A stretch of DNA of 64,000 nt, taken from assembly GCF_009811415.1 (NCBI RefSeq), contig NZ_BLIG01000025.1:62001-126000 (forward strand), in the 5' to 3' direction. How positions within the stretch are numbered: the first letter of the stretch is position 1; each line of letters begins with the position of its first letter. A model generated the notes under the pieces. It was not told the origin of the DNA and did no database searches. It saw nothing but the letters and a program-made list of their open reading frames with translations. Position numbers and translations under genes: made by a program. The DNA is from Alteromonas sp. KUL106. GTDB taxonomy: Bacteria > Pseudomonadota > Gammaproteobacteria > Enterobacterales > Alteromonadaceae. Of the stretch, positions 55,588 through 64,000 are shown in pieces.

Positions 55588-56115
55588 TTAGTTGTCCTCT
55601 AGCCATCCAGCTTCTTCAAGTTTCACCGTGATTTCTACCATCGCTCTTGTTAAGTGCTTTTTGACCACCTCAACACTTACATCTAACCTTCTAGCGATGT
55701 CATCCCGCGCCAAGCCGTCTACTCTTCGAAGTAGAAAAATTTCTCTTCTGAGAGGTGACATGTTCAGGAGTATATTGTCTACCAGCACCAGTTTCTGTTG
55801 ATTGAAATAAGTATTACTTGGCGAATAGTCGTCAGATTGAATACTTACTTCTTCAATATCGACGTACTGCGGGACACTTTTTTTCTGAAAATCGTATAAA
55901 ACTGTTTTCGACACAGTGATCATGTAGGCAAGTGGAGACTCTAATTCAGATAACTGCTTGCTCCTCTTCGTCCTTAACACTGTCTCTTGAAAGATATCGT
56001 CAGCTTGGCTTTGATCGACTGTTAAGCTTCGGATGAATGCCTTAAGCGACGTGAGTAAATCTTTTACGTTTTTATTTTCTAGCTCATCCCAATGTAATTC
56101 TGCCGATGGTTTCAT
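55588..56115 (-). CDS. ECF sigma factor, FecI-like
   Basis: A 175-residue sigma-70 family protein. Region 2 (LLTSLKAFIRSLTVDQSQAD, DIFQETVLR, then ESPLAYMITVSKTVLYDF) and region 4 (NMSPLRREIFLLRRVDGLAR followed by DDIARRLDVSVEVVKKHL) are both present. It leads the sigma/FecR/STN-receptor operon, 52 bp before FecR, and should drive that operon when the receptor is occupied. It is not coupled to any ulvan gene directly. Confidence 0.92.
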   Translation of the reverse strand: MKPSAELHWDELENKNVKDLLTSLKAFIRSLTVDQSQADDIFQETVLRTKRSKQLSELESPLAYMITVSKTVLYDFQKKSVPQYVDIEEVSIQSDDYSPSNTYFNQQKLVLVDNILLNMSPLRREIFLLRRVDGLARDDIARRLDVSVEVVKKHLTRAMVEITVKLEEAGWLEDN

Positions 56116-56233
56116 TATTCGTTAATTTACTGAAATTCCATGAAATTATCATATATCTTTTGTATGACACTATGATTTCAGAAGCCACGGAACCCCATTT
56201 AAAATCTAGCTGTACGCCTCAAATACTAAATGA

Positions 56234-56259
56234 AGTGAGGTGAGAAAATTCACCTCACT
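56234..56259 (-). terminator. Hairpin after the Vps62/NPP1-like gene
   Basis: Arms AGTGAGGTGA (56234-56243) and its complement (56250-56259), loop GAAAAT, five bases past the stop on the minus strand, followed there by a T-rich stretch. Confidence 0.75.
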
Positions 56260-56264
56260 GAAAA

Positions 56265-57062
56265 TCAATAGATATCTAGATAAAACATATCTTTGAGCAA
56301 CATGTTTTCATCTTTTAAATAAGAAGGGTTTCGGTCACAAGTATTTTCTGTTCCGTCAATTATCCCAGCTAAAACCCTCCCTCCATCAGTTCTGCACACC
56401 GTTCTTTCATGCGGCCTAAGCTCCCTGTTAATTGGATTTGTAGAACCAGGGAAAGCACTATTTTGTCCAATACTAGAAAGTTCTTGAACTCCCGGAGCCC
56501 ATGTTTGACCCGGCCCTCTGGGATCTTTCCAATAGTAGCAGTAGTTCCCCGTCCCAAATGCCCAACTGTCGAAAGATGCCCTACTACGCTGGTCGTGATA
56601 ATTACCGTGAGAGTACTTTCCTACGTAAACCACTGGGTGACTACCATCAGTTTCGATTTCTGAGACAGATTTGGTGTATCTACCATTGTGCTGCCAGTAA
56701 GTGACGTGCTTTATCGAGCCATTTACAGTGTGCACCGTTACTGGCTCCCAATCATCTGAGTGACCACTGTCAAAAGTAGTACAACCATTTTGATTACCGT
56801 AGTAAGCCCAGTAAGTAATGAGTGAATGACTATTTCCGCCTACTAGTTCGGAATAGCTTTCTACATAAACAGAAGGAGGTGACACCTGAAATGACGATTT
56901 GCTATTGCAATTACCAGAGTTAAGCCCTTGAGCGGGTTCAGTTGGCCAGCACTGCAGGTCGTTTCTTAGTTTAAAAACAGGCCTATAATCCTGTACTTCT
57001 GAAGTATTAGCTAAAGATGAAAAAGATAAGCTAGCTATAACTAATGCAGCGATAGTCTTCAT
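56265..57062 (-). CDS. Vps62/NPP1-like secreted protein
   Basis: A 265-residue protein with a signal peptide (residues 1-18, SSLA). The centre carries SGHSDDWEPVTVH followed by YWQHNGRYTK and HPVVYVGKYSHGNYHD, the order of the metal-binding Asp-Trp-Glu and His-Gly-x-Tyr segments in Vps62 and NPP1 (necrosis-inducing) proteins, although the NPP1 heptapeptide GHRHDWE is changed. Multiple cysteines (residues about 38, 53, 94, 174) suggest disulfides. It could be a carbohydrate- or lipid-binding secreted effector. It follows the sigma factor gene in position but is a separate unit with its own terminator. Call is tentative. Confidence 0.5.
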   Translation of the reverse strand: MKTIAALVIASLSFSSLANTSEVQDYRPVFKLRNDLQCWPTEPAQGLNSGNCNSKSSFQVSPPSVYVESYSELVGGNSHSLITYWAYYGNQNGCTTFDSGHSDDWEPVTVHTVNGSIKHVTYWQHNGRYTKSVSEIETDGSHPVVYVGKYSHGNYHDQRSRASFDSWAFGTGNYCYYWKDPRGPGQTWAPGVQELSSIGQNSAFPGSTNPINRELRPHERTVCRTDGGRVLAGIIDGTENTCDRNPSYLKDENMLLKDMFYLDIY

Positions 57063-57168
57063 AGTTAATCCAATTAGGTTAAGTTAAGTTCGCAGTTAAT
57101 TTAAACTACAACTATGAAGACTAATAAATTATCAAGACGGGGACGAAAATAGTGCGTGAGATTAGAAC

Positions 57169-58314
57169 TTATCTAAATCTAATATGGTCGCGGTTAAGGT
57201 CGCTAATTTTTGAACAGCCCATTAGTCGCATATCGCGCTCGATTTCTGCTACCATTAATTGCATCGCCCTCTCTACACCTTTTTGGCCCGCCGCGGCTAA
57301 AGCAAATAGATAATAACGCCCTAAGCCAACAGCTTTTGCTCCAAGCGCTAATGCTTTTAAAACATGCGTACCTCTTTGAGCGCCACTATCAAATATGACA
57401 TCTATTTTGTCGCCGACTGCGTCAACGGTCTCAGCCAGATGATCAAACGAACTTCTCGAACCATCCAACTGACGACCACCGTGATTAGAAATAACGATTC
57501 CTGTGCAACCGATATCTACGGCGCGCTTTGCATCTTCAACGCTCATTATGCCCTTTAAGCAAAACTGACCATCCCAGAACTTAACCATCTCTTCAACATC
57601 TTTCCAATTCATCGAGGGGTCTAACATATTAGTGAAATAGTCACCTATTGAGCTAGCACCGCCTCCCATGTCGATGTGCGCATCCAACTGGGGAAGTGAA
57701 AATTTCTCGTGGGTAATATAGTTGATCCCCCACATTGGTCGTGTTGCAAATTGCCATAAACCTTTAAGGTTGAGTCTAAACGGAATAGCAAAACCTGTTC
57801 GCAAATCGCGCTCTCTGTTACCACCAGTGATAGAATCGACGGTAAGCATCATAACTTCGATATTAGATTCTTTGGCTCTTTCCATCATGGCTCTGTTTAA
57901 GCCACGATCTTTGTGGAAATAGAACTGATAAACCTGTGGTGTGTCGTATTTTTTAGCGATTTCTTCCATACTCACTGTACCGAGGGAAGAAACCCCAAAC
58001 ATGGTTCCAAATTTTTCTGCTGCACCTGCAGTAGCGCGCTCACCTTGGTGATGAAACAAGCGTTGTAGTGCCGTAGGAGATAAATAAACAGGAAGCGCAA
58101 GCTTCTGCCCCATCACCTCAACACTTAAATCAATGTCCTTTACGCCAGTCAGAACGTTTGGAATAAGATCGCAACTCTGAAAAGCTTCAGAGTTGCGACG
58201 CATAGTTACCTCGTCGTCGGCTCCCCCGTCGATATAGTTAAATATAGGACCAGGCAGCCTTTTTTGTGCTAACTTTCTAAAATCATGATAGTTATAACAA
58301 TTACTCAATAACAT
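57169..58314 (-). CDS. lldD: FMN-dependent L-lactate dehydrogenase (alpha-hydroxy acid oxidase family)
   Basis: A 381-residue flavoenzyme: FNYIDGGADDEVTMRRN at the N-terminus, SPTALQRLFHHQGERATAGA, YQFYFHKDRG, the active-site VISNHGGRQLDGS (His and Arg for substrate) and the phosphate-binding DSGAQRGTHVLKALALGAKA. No signal peptide; membrane-associated LldD-type. It oxidises L-lactate to pyruvate. Next to the rhamnose genes this closes the pathway, because the bifunctional aldolase/dehydrogenase yields L-lactate from L-lactaldehyde. It is the last gene of the minus-strand run, 117 bp after the isomerase. Other 2-hydroxy acids remain possible. Confidence 0.85.
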   Translation of the reverse strand: MLLSNCYNYHDFRKLAQKRLPGPIFNYIDGGADDEVTMRRNSEAFQSCDLIPNVLTGVKDIDLSVEVMGQKLALPVYLSPTALQRLFHHQGERATAGAAEKFGTMFGVSSLGTVSMEEIAKKYDTPQVYQFYFHKDRGLNRAMMERAKESNIEVMMLTVDSITGGNRERDLRTGFAIPFRLNLKGLWQFATRPMWGINYITHEKFSLPQLDAHIDMGGGASSIGDYFTNMLDPSMNWKDVEEMVKFWDGQFCLKGIMSVEDAKRAVDIGCTGIVISNHGGRQLDGSRSSFDHLAETVDAVGDKIDVIFDSGAQRGTHVLKALALGAKAVGLGRYYLFALAAAGQKGVERAMQLMVAEIERDMRLMGCSKISDLNRDHIRFR

Positions 58315-58431
58315 TCGCGTTTTCTTATTCCGACAGTTTGACTACAGCTATTCGTATTATTCTTATTCTTTTTTATTCTTCTTCAATCGCTTTTTGTAGA
58401 GTACAGGTAGAAAGCGGCTACCGAATTTAAT

Positions 58432-59727
58432 CTACACGATCCCTGAGCCAGTAGCGTTAGGATCTCGCGGACGCTCTTTATCCATGGCTTCTCTATAATC
58501 GATAGAGCGATAGGCGCCTATAGGATTGATCGCCGCAGACTTGCGATAACGAGCCATAGCCAAAATAGGGGTAACATCAACGTTAAATGCCTTCTTAAGC
58601 TCTAGGGAAGCCATCATCGCATCATTGTCTTCCTGATAACCGTATAGCGCGTCTCTATCCACGAGCAGGGCCTTAACGTACGAACGCTGCACTTCTATCG
58701 CAGAAATTATCAAGCTCTCAATGGGATCTGTAACGTTATGTGACTGGTCTAACATATAAGACGGATTAAATTCTGCCTGTTGACGATATTCTGCATCGAC
58801 TAATTCATTAAAAATAAGGAACTGTTGATAAGGATGCAGTGAACCGCTATCTAAATCGTCATCGCCATACTTACTATCATTGAAGTGGAAACCGCCAAGT
58901 TTCTTAAACTGAATTAAGCGTGAAACAATCATTTCAATGTTTGTATTCGGTGCATGGTGGCCTAAGTCGACAAGCGATTTACATTTGGGACCTAATTGCA
59001 TAGCCGCTAGAATATTTGAGCCCCAATCTTGGATTACTGTAGAGTAGAATGCAGGTTCAAACATTTTATGTTCAATATGCATCTCCCAATCATCAGGAAG
59101 TCCTGCATAGATTTTTTCCATGCTAGACAAATAGCGTTCAAACGCACGTTGAAAATGCTGTTGACCAGGGTGATTAGAACCATCACCTACCCAAACTGTA
59201 AGACTTTTCGCACCTAGCGCTTTACCGTATTCGATGCACTCTAGGTTATGCTGGATTGCCAACTCACGAGATGCCTCTTGTGTATTGCTCAAGCTTCCGT
59301 ATTTATAAGATGCCGTTTGGCCTTTCTGATCTTGGAAAGTATTAGAGTTAACAGAAACCCATTTTATTCCATATTCATCAGACGCTTGTTTTAATTCGCT
59401 AAAGTCGTCTACTTTGTCCCAAGGAAAATGAGGCGATACGCTATCAGTACAACCTGAGAGCTCATTGATCACCGCGCAGTCTTCCAGTTTTTCAAAGATA
59501 TTACGTGGCTCACCTTGCAATGGGAAGCGAGCAAATCTTGTGCCGCCCGTACCTGTTCCCCATGAGGGAACAGCGATTTGAAAGTCTTCAGCGGCCTTGG
59601 TGAACTTCTCGATATCAATACCATCACGTGCTAGCTTCTCAGCAAGTGCGTCATAGTCAGTTTTAAGGTTGCTATATAACTCTTCGTTTTTTTCGCTTAT
59701 TAAAGCTGAATCTATTCTACGTAACAT
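58432..59727 (-). CDS. rhaI: L-rhamnose isomerase (RhaI type)
   Basis: A 431-residue xylose-isomerase-like TIM barrel of the RhaI group, known from Pseudomonas stutzeri and rhizobia and different from the E. coli RhaA fold variant. Landmarks are VPSWGTGTGGTRFARFP, LTVWVGDGSNHPGQ, MHIEHKMFEPAFY, LVDLGHHAPNTNIE and GGFHFNDSKYGDDDL, the last two carrying metal ligands. It converts L-rhamnose to L-rhamnulose. The start has TAGGAG upstream and lies nine bases after the aldolase/dehydrogenase stop. Confidence 0.9.
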   Translation of the reverse strand: MLRRIDSALISEKNEELYSNLKTDYDALAEKLARDGIDIEKFTKAAEDFQIAVPSWGTGTGGTRFARFPLQGEPRNIFEKLEDCAVINELSGCTDSVSPHFPWDKVDDFSELKQASDEYGIKWVSVNSNTFQDQKGQTASYKYGSLSNTQEASRELAIQHNLECIEYGKALGAKSLTVWVGDGSNHPGQQHFQRAFERYLSSMEKIYAGLPDDWEMHIEHKMFEPAFYSTVIQDWGSNILAAMQLGPKCKSLVDLGHHAPNTNIEMIVSRLIQFKKLGGFHFNDSKYGDDDLDSGSLHPYQQFLIFNELVDAEYRQQAEFNPSYMLDQSHNVTDPIESLIISAIEVQRSYVKALLVDRDALYGYQEDNDAMMASLELKKAFNVDVTPILAMARYRKSAAINPIGAYRSIDYREAMDKERPRDPNATGSGIV

Positions 59728-59736
59728 AATATACTC

Positions 59737-61929
59737 CTAGCGTAGGAAGGCTTCGTGCAAACCGCCGTCTACACTAATAATTTGGCCTGTGGTTTTATTA
59801 AGCTGACCAGATATGAGAAGGTAAGCAGCCTCAGCTTGGTCTTCAGGCGTAATAGGTGACTTCGTAAGTGTTCTCTGCGCGTAGAATTCTGCCAAACGAG
59901 TACGAAGTTCCTCAGTTGAGTCTGCCTCTTGGAACGGAATGTCGTACTTAGTGAGCGAAGATATAACGCGGTCACGTGGAAACATGCTACTACCCTGTAC
60001 AACAGTCGCAGGTGCCAGCGCGTTAACGTTTACAAGCGGTGCTAGCGTTACAGCTAACTCTCGAACTAAGTGGTTAGCAGCGGACTTACTCGTATCATAA
60101 GCAAGAGAACCTTTTTTCGATACGGCGCCATTAACACTTGTAGTCAGCACCATGTTTCCTTTCATTTGTTGCTTTTCCCAGATTTTCTGTGCTTCAGAAG
60201 CGACAACGTAACCACCTTTAACGTTTACGTTAAAGCTGAGTTCGAATACTTCATCATTTTTCGCTAAATCTGCACCTTCTGCGATGAAAACACCAGCAGT
60301 AACGATAACTTTATCGATACCTCCGTAGGCTAGGGTAACGTTAGCAAACAGTTCTTCGACAGTATCGCGCTTGGTAATGTCTACTTCTAAAGCAATGGCT
60401 GGTCCGCATGAAGAAATACCTGTACCTGCTACTCCAATACCTTTTCCATAAAGCGCTTCAAGCTCTTCTGCGGTAGCTTTTGCATTTTCTAAACGCAAGT
60501 CAGCACAAACAACATGCGCGCCTTCTTTAGCAACGCGATGTGCTGTAGCTTTACCAATACCGTCGCCAGCACCAATAACGACCACCACGTCTCTCGCTAA
60601 TGGCGCTTCTTTCGGCATTCTTTGCAGCTTAGCCTCTTCTAAAGCCCAATATTCAATATCAAAGGCTTCTTGCACTGGTAATGCAGTGTACTCTGATATA
60701 GCCTCAGCCCCTCTCATAACTTCAATTGCACAGTTATAAAATTCGGCAGTGACTCTCGATTCGCTTTTATTTTTACCCCATGCAATCATTCCAACACCCG
60801 GTATAAGAACTACTGTTGGACTTGGGTCCCTCATTGCTGGAGAGTCTTCTCGCTTACATGCTTCATAATAGGCTGTGTAATCTTCTCTATACTTAGCAAG
60901 AGAATCTTCAAACTTTTCAACCAACGTTTCTAGGCCATCAGTCTCAGGGTTAAAGTCTACAAACAATGGTTTGATTTTTGTGCGAAGGAAGTGGTCAGGA
61001 CAAGATGTACCTAAATCAGCAAGACGAGGGGCATCTACACTATTCACGAAACGTAGGGTAGCTTCATCGTTTTGCAACGTCCCGATGTACTTAACCTTGT
61101 TCGAAAGTTTACCTCGAGCAATTGGCATGAAATCAACGAGAAGCTTCTTTGAATCCTCAGGAGACAACGGCGCATATTTTTGACCACCAAATGTTTGCTC
61201 TCCTTTGTCATGCTCTTCAATATAACGCGCTGCGGTTTCGATAACCCATAGTGACGTTTCATAGCAGCTTTTACTTTCTGATGACCAGTTAGTGTGTCCA
61301 TGCTGTCCAAGTAAAATCCCCCAAATATCGGGGTTTGCTTTGTAACTGTCTTCACAAACTTTTGCTGCTTCCCACCCAGGTCTCATCCATGGAACATAAG
61401 CCATTTTTCCGCCCCAAATCACTTCCGTAAGGGCTTCCTGGTCTTTACAAGACGCAACGGATATAACAGCGTTGGGGTGAAGGTGGTCTACGTGTTTTTC
61501 ATCAATCATAGAGTGCAAAGGCGTATCAATCGAGGACGCTCTTGGATTCAAGCAAAAGTTGCAATGCTTAAACATACCAACCATGCGATCTTCACCTGCA
61601 GACTTGTATCCTTTGTCTGGATATTGCTGGTACACGGAATCTAAAGCTTTTAGTTTGTCTTCATAAAGTGAAGAAAAATTTTCTTTTGTCGAAGTTCTTA
61701 AATCACCGCCAGAGCCTTTAACCCACAATACTTCGACTTGCTCACCTGTAAGAGGATCTTCTTCAAAAAGCTTTGCCGATGTGTTGCCGCCGCCAGTATT
61801 TGTAATCCTTTGGTCTTCTCCAAGCTTGTTGGATCGATAAACCAAATTCTCTACTGGTGAGAGTTTATCCGCTTCTTCGTCGTTCCAAAGATATTTTACA
61901 TGCTTGTAATCATCGGGTTTGAAAGCCAT
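59737..61929 (-). CDS. rhaD: Bifunctional rhamnulose-1-phosphate aldolase / L-lactaldehyde dehydrogenase
   Basis: A 730-residue fusion. Residues 1 to about 430 are a class II (RhaD-like) aldolase, with zinc-binding histidines in HLHPNAVIS and GQHGHTNWSS. Residues about 440-730 are a short-chain dehydrogenase: VVVIGAGDGIGKATA binds the nucleotide, and YDTSKSAANHLVRE provides the Tyr-x-x-x-Lys pair. It splits L-rhamnulose-1-phosphate to DHAP and L-lactaldehyde and oxidises the latter to L-lactate. AGGA lies ten bases before the ATG. First gene of the operon with rhaI and the lactate dehydrogenase. The upstream region holds phased CAATC repeats. Confidence 0.93.
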   Translation of the reverse strand: MAFKPDDYKHVKYLWNDEEADKLSPVENLVYRSNKLGEDQRITNTGGGNTSAKLFEEDPLTGEQVEVLWVKGSGGDLRTSTKENFSSLYEDKLKALDSVYQQYPDKGYKSAGEDRMVGMFKHCNFCLNPRASSIDTPLHSMIDEKHVDHLHPNAVISVASCKDQEALTEVIWGGKMAYVPWMRPGWEAAKVCEDSYKANPDIWGILLGQHGHTNWSSESKSCYETSLWVIETAARYIEEHDKGEQTFGGQKYAPLSPEDSKKLLVDFMPIARGKLSNKVKYIGTLQNDEATLRFVNSVDAPRLADLGTSCPDHFLRTKIKPLFVDFNPETDGLETLVEKFEDSLAKYREDYTAYYEACKREDSPAMRDPSPTVVLIPGVGMIAWGKNKSESRVTAEFYNCAIEVMRGAEAISEYTALPVQEAFDIEYWALEEAKLQRMPKEAPLARDVVVVIGAGDGIGKATAHRVAKEGAHVVCADLRLENAKATAEELEALYGKGIGVAGTGISSCGPAIALEVDITKRDTVEELFANVTLAYGGIDKVIVTAGVFIAEGADLAKNDEVFELSFNVNVKGGYVVASEAQKIWEKQQMKGNMVLTTSVNGAVSKKGSLAYDTSKSAANHLVRELAVTLAPLVNVNALAPATVVQGSSMFPRDRVISSLTKYDIPFQEADSTEELRTRLAEFYAQRTLTKSPITPEDQAEAAYLLISGQLNKTTGQIISVDGGLHEAFLR

Positions 61930-62010
61930 TACTGTGTCCTAAAAATTTACAGTTAGTTATGTTTCACAAATGTAAACACTGAATTATCCGCTCACAATAC
62001 ACGCCACTTC

Positions 62011-62046
62011 CAATCCTTGTCAATCATTTTCAATCACTACCGATTG
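62011..62046. promoter_or_regulatory. Phased CAATC operator candidate upstream of rhaD
   Basis: CAATC starts at 62011, 62021 and 62031, exactly ten bases apart, followed by the inverted GATTG at 62042-62046. One helical turn of spacing is what a multi-site repressor such as a DeoR-type protein would use. The sequence ATTGAAAATGA on the minus strand here resembles ATTGGAAATGA at 63639-63649, upstream of the kinase. Confidence 0.5.
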
Positions 62047-62095
62047 TAATTTGACTATTTTTGTCGAAAAGGCGTACATCTAATAGATCATATGT

Positions 62096-63487
62096 TTATT
62101 TCTGAGTGCTCTTGATTGCTCTAACCCATTCTTCAACATACGCATCAACGCCAACAAAATGAGACGGTTCAACCTTATCTAACTCGAGTATTTGTGCCTG
62201 ATGACTGTAGTTAATAAGCGCAGACGCCCCTAGAACCGTTCCAGTATTGTCTAAGGATGCGAATACAGTTTGTTCGTGCCTCATTTGAGCAACAAGGCGA
62301 CAGAGCAGTGGATTCTTTAGGAATGCCCCTTCGATATAAATTGGGCCTTCAGCATTCAAGTCGCTAAGGCGTTGATTGATCATTAGCGCACAATAGAGAG
62401 TTGCAATTGCCTGCGGTGATTTCGGTTTTTCAGGGCAAAGTAGAAGTGGTTTAAGCCCCGGAAACGGTCCGTTTCCTTCGCTAAAATCTGGCGTAACGAG
62501 CCAAAAATTGCTAAGCGCCTCTTGGATATCCGCCTCTGTTGGGTTCATCTTTATATTACCACCCAAAGTTGTGCAAATCCTTTCATATTCTCTTCCGCCC
62601 ATAAACCTGGCACAAGAAACCGGGTTACCGTTAATATCTACATTAGCAAGGGTATCCGTTTTATCATGGAGAGAGCTAACGTCCCCACCCGATTGCATCA
62701 AAATTGTCCAAGTTCCAGTCGAAATAACCGTGAAGGCTTCATGATGTTGTTTGCTGTTGTTTAAATATCTGAGGAAACTCGCGTTACTATCGTGAATACC
62801 ACAATAGATTTTACATGTTGACGGTAAAGTCGTTTGGATAGATACATCAGTGCTTATCTCACCAATACAATCCCAAGCATTTTTCAGAGGCGGGAACAGG
62901 TTTGACCAACCTTTATTTATCGCTAGAGATGAGAACATATTATCTATGGGGTTCCATAGATCGGTATGACAGCCTAGTGATGTGACTTCTGAACTTAGTT
63001 TAGCGCCTAATCTCCATGCCCAATATTGAGGATACAACAAAATCGTATCAGCTTTTGAAAACTGCAGGGGGTATTGACTTTGTAACCAATGGAACTGTTT
63101 AGCTAAATTCAAACCTGCAGGTAGATAAGGCGAATAGGTTTCACTAAAAGAAGGGCGTTGTAATTTGTATTGCTCTGCACATTCGTCAATGCCTTGATAC
63201 TCATAATCTAAAATCGGAAGCGTAAGTGCCTTCGATTTATCCGTCACATTGCTGTCAATAAGAGCTGCAGTCGCCCCATGGGTAGTCACAACAAATCCTT
63301 CAACATTTTTTGTATGTGTACACGACTTAAGCGTTTCAACAATCCAATCCCATATATTGTCCACATCAGCCTGGGGGTATTGCCCTGCGATGGGTGCGTT
63401 TTTACAGCTAAAGCTGGCGATTTGCTCTTGGTTCGAAACAAACAATAACTTTATATGGGTTTTACCAATATCTAAAACAGCTTTCAC
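62096..63487 (-). CDS. rhaB: L-rhamnulokinase (FGGY family)
   Basis: 463 residues from a GTG at 63487 (VKAVLDIGKTHIK), the point where FGGY kinases normally begin; GGAG lies eleven bases upstream. A TTG start 42 bases earlier would add an unrelated tail. The ATPase-superfamily blocks are present: phosphate-1 VLDIGKTHIKLLF, TTHGATAALID, CGIHDSNASFLRYL, VISTGTWTILM and a C-terminal IYIEGAFLKNPL. It phosphorylates L-rhamnulose at O1. The gene is separated by 166 bp from rhaD and lies on the same strand. Related kinases for fuculose or xylulose are possible, but context favours rhamnulose. Confidence 0.88.
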   Translation of the reverse strand: MKAVLDIGKTHIKLLFVSNQEQIASFSCKNAPIAGQYPQADVDNIWDWIVETLKSCTHTKNVEGFVVTTHGATAALIDSNVTDKSKALTLPILDYEYQGIDECAEQYKLQRPSFSETYSPYLPAGLNLAKQFHWLQSQYPLQFSKADTILLYPQYWAWRLGAKLSSEVTSLGCHTDLWNPIDNMFSSLAINKGWSNLFPPLKNAWDCIGEISTDVSIQTTLPSTCKIYCGIHDSNASFLRYLNNSKQHHEAFTVISTGTWTILMQSGGDVSSLHDKTDTLANVDINGNPVSCARFMGGREYERICTTLGGNIKMNPTEADIQEALSNFWLVTPDFSEGNGPFPGLKPLLLCPEKPKSPQAIATLYCALMINQRLSDLNAEGPIYIEGAFLKNPLLCRLVAQMRHEQTVFASLDNTGTVLGASALINYSHQAQILELDKVEPSHFVGVDAYVEEWVRAIKSTQK

Positions 63488-63845
63488 TCTAACGCTAACT
63501 CCAATATCTTTAGTGAAGTGACACCTCAAAATAATAAGTAAATAGCAACAAGAAACGATATTTTATTCCTATGTGTTCGTTACTATTTTACAATTTTAGA
63601 GATATCCTCTTTTGTTAACGTAATGTATAGCAAAATATGATTGGAAATGAAAGCTTTTGATTATATGCTGTTAAAAAAGAAAAGGTAGGACTGGAATCTA
63701 ATGACCGTTTGAAAGTTTGAGAGTAGGTAATAAGAGAGAAGATTAAAGAGAGGTTTCAACTTGCAAGAAACCTCAAAAGAATGGCCAATTACTTAGGTAG
63801 ATGAAAATCCAAAGTTAATGCCTGTCACTCATCGTTTTGAGTTAA
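63488..63845. other. Intergenic region upstream of the rhamnulokinase
   Basis: About 358 bp without a gene. Holds the DeoR-type gene terminator (63750-63774) and ATTGGAAATGA at 63639-63649, similar to the phased operator upstream of rhaD; otherwise AT-rich with no recognised feature. Confidence 0.6.
63750..63774 (-). terminator. Hairpin downstream of the DeoR-type gene
   Basis: Arms GAGGTTTC (63750-63757) and its complement (63767-63774) with a nine-base loop; a T/C-rich stretch follows on the minus strand, 70 bp past the stop at 63846. Confidence 0.65.
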
Positions 63846-64000
63846 CTAGGCAGCAGCAAGGGTCTCGACGTCAACAACGATGACTTCAATTCCATAGCTC
63901 CTGATTTCGTCGAGCTGAGCTGTATCTGCACGATTATCCGTAATAACGATATCAACTGCATCTAGGTCGCAAAAAACAAGGTTACTCTGTAAGCCGATTT
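63846..64000 (-). CDS. DeoR family regulator, C-terminal fragment (cut by window)
   Basis: Only the last 51 codons are visible, ending at TAG 63846. The translation contains the typical end of the DeoR sensor domain: DAVDIVITDNRADTAQLDEI and GIEVIVVDVETLAAA, where a buried Asp follows a strand and a final strand closes the Rossmann-like domain. DeoR regulators respond to sugar phosphates. Its place upstream of the rhamnose operon suggests control by rhamnulose-1-phosphate, as in rhizobial rhamnose repressors. The DNA-binding part lies beyond the window. Confidence 0.7.
   Translation of the reverse strand, partial: IGLQSNLVFCDLDAVDIVITDNRADTAQLDEIRSYGIEVIVVDVETLAAA

Overview
The window reads as chromosomal DNA of a marine gammaproteobacterium, most likely Alteromonadaceae (Alteromonas or a close relative). 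Grounds: moderate GC, Sec and lipoprotein signals of Gram-negative type, TonB-dependent receptors without SusD partners, and a set of secreted ulvan-type polysaccharide lyases, sulfatases and unsaturated-uronyl hydrolases beside an L-rhamnose catabolic operon. No rRNA, tRNA, CRISPR array, prophage or intact insertion sequence was seen.

Layout. 1-3289: accessory edge with a DUF547 protein (cut by the window) translationally coupled to a radical SAM protein, and a divergent catalase-fold secreted protein. 3362-9983 (minus): Sel1-repeat protein, alginate-lyase-fold enzyme, GH78 alpha-L-rhamnosidase lipoprotein, DUF1961-like lipoprotein. 10250-16975: three PL24-like ulvan lyases, one inverted relative to the other two and one carrying a large C-terminal repeat/discoidin tail. 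17810-27215 (minus): sulfatase, GH2, DUF5107-TPR protein and a sugar-porter MFS transporter, with a divergent AraC regulator (27348-28256). 28431-38689 (minus): second alginate-lyase-fold enzyme, GH88, a sulfatase-GH39 fusion, a PL25-like lyase, another sulfatase, and a secreted TIM-barrel sugar isomerase/lyase-like protein. 38979-44569 (plus, divergent): Tat-signal small subunit, GMC oxidoreductase, DUF1080 protein, GH105, beta-helix protein.

44783-57062 has a different character: a solute-binding-like protein, a metallophosphoesterase, a PI-PLC-like protein coupled to a TonB receptor, a complete FecI/FecR/FecA-type signalling set whose receptor is a paralogue of the first, and a Vps62/NPP1-like secreted protein. 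57169-63487 (minus) is the L-rhamnose pathway: kinase, bifunctional aldolase/dehydrogenase, isomerase and an L-lactate dehydrogenase, with the 3' end of a DeoR-type regulator at the right edge.

Working model (inference): PL24/PL25 lyases cut ulvan outside or at the cell surface; sulfatases desulfate the oligomers; GH88/GH105 remove the unsaturated uronate; GH78, GH2 and GH39 finish the neutral linkages; rhamnose enters by the MFS porter and is taken to DHAP and pyruvate. The most unusual part is the 37811-42088 block, whose composition (Tat hitch-hiker subunit, GMC dehydrogenase, DUF1080, secreted TIM-barrel) matches the recently described oxidative 3-keto-glycoside route and suggests that ulvan fragments are also cleaved by oxidation/elimination rather than only by hydrolases.
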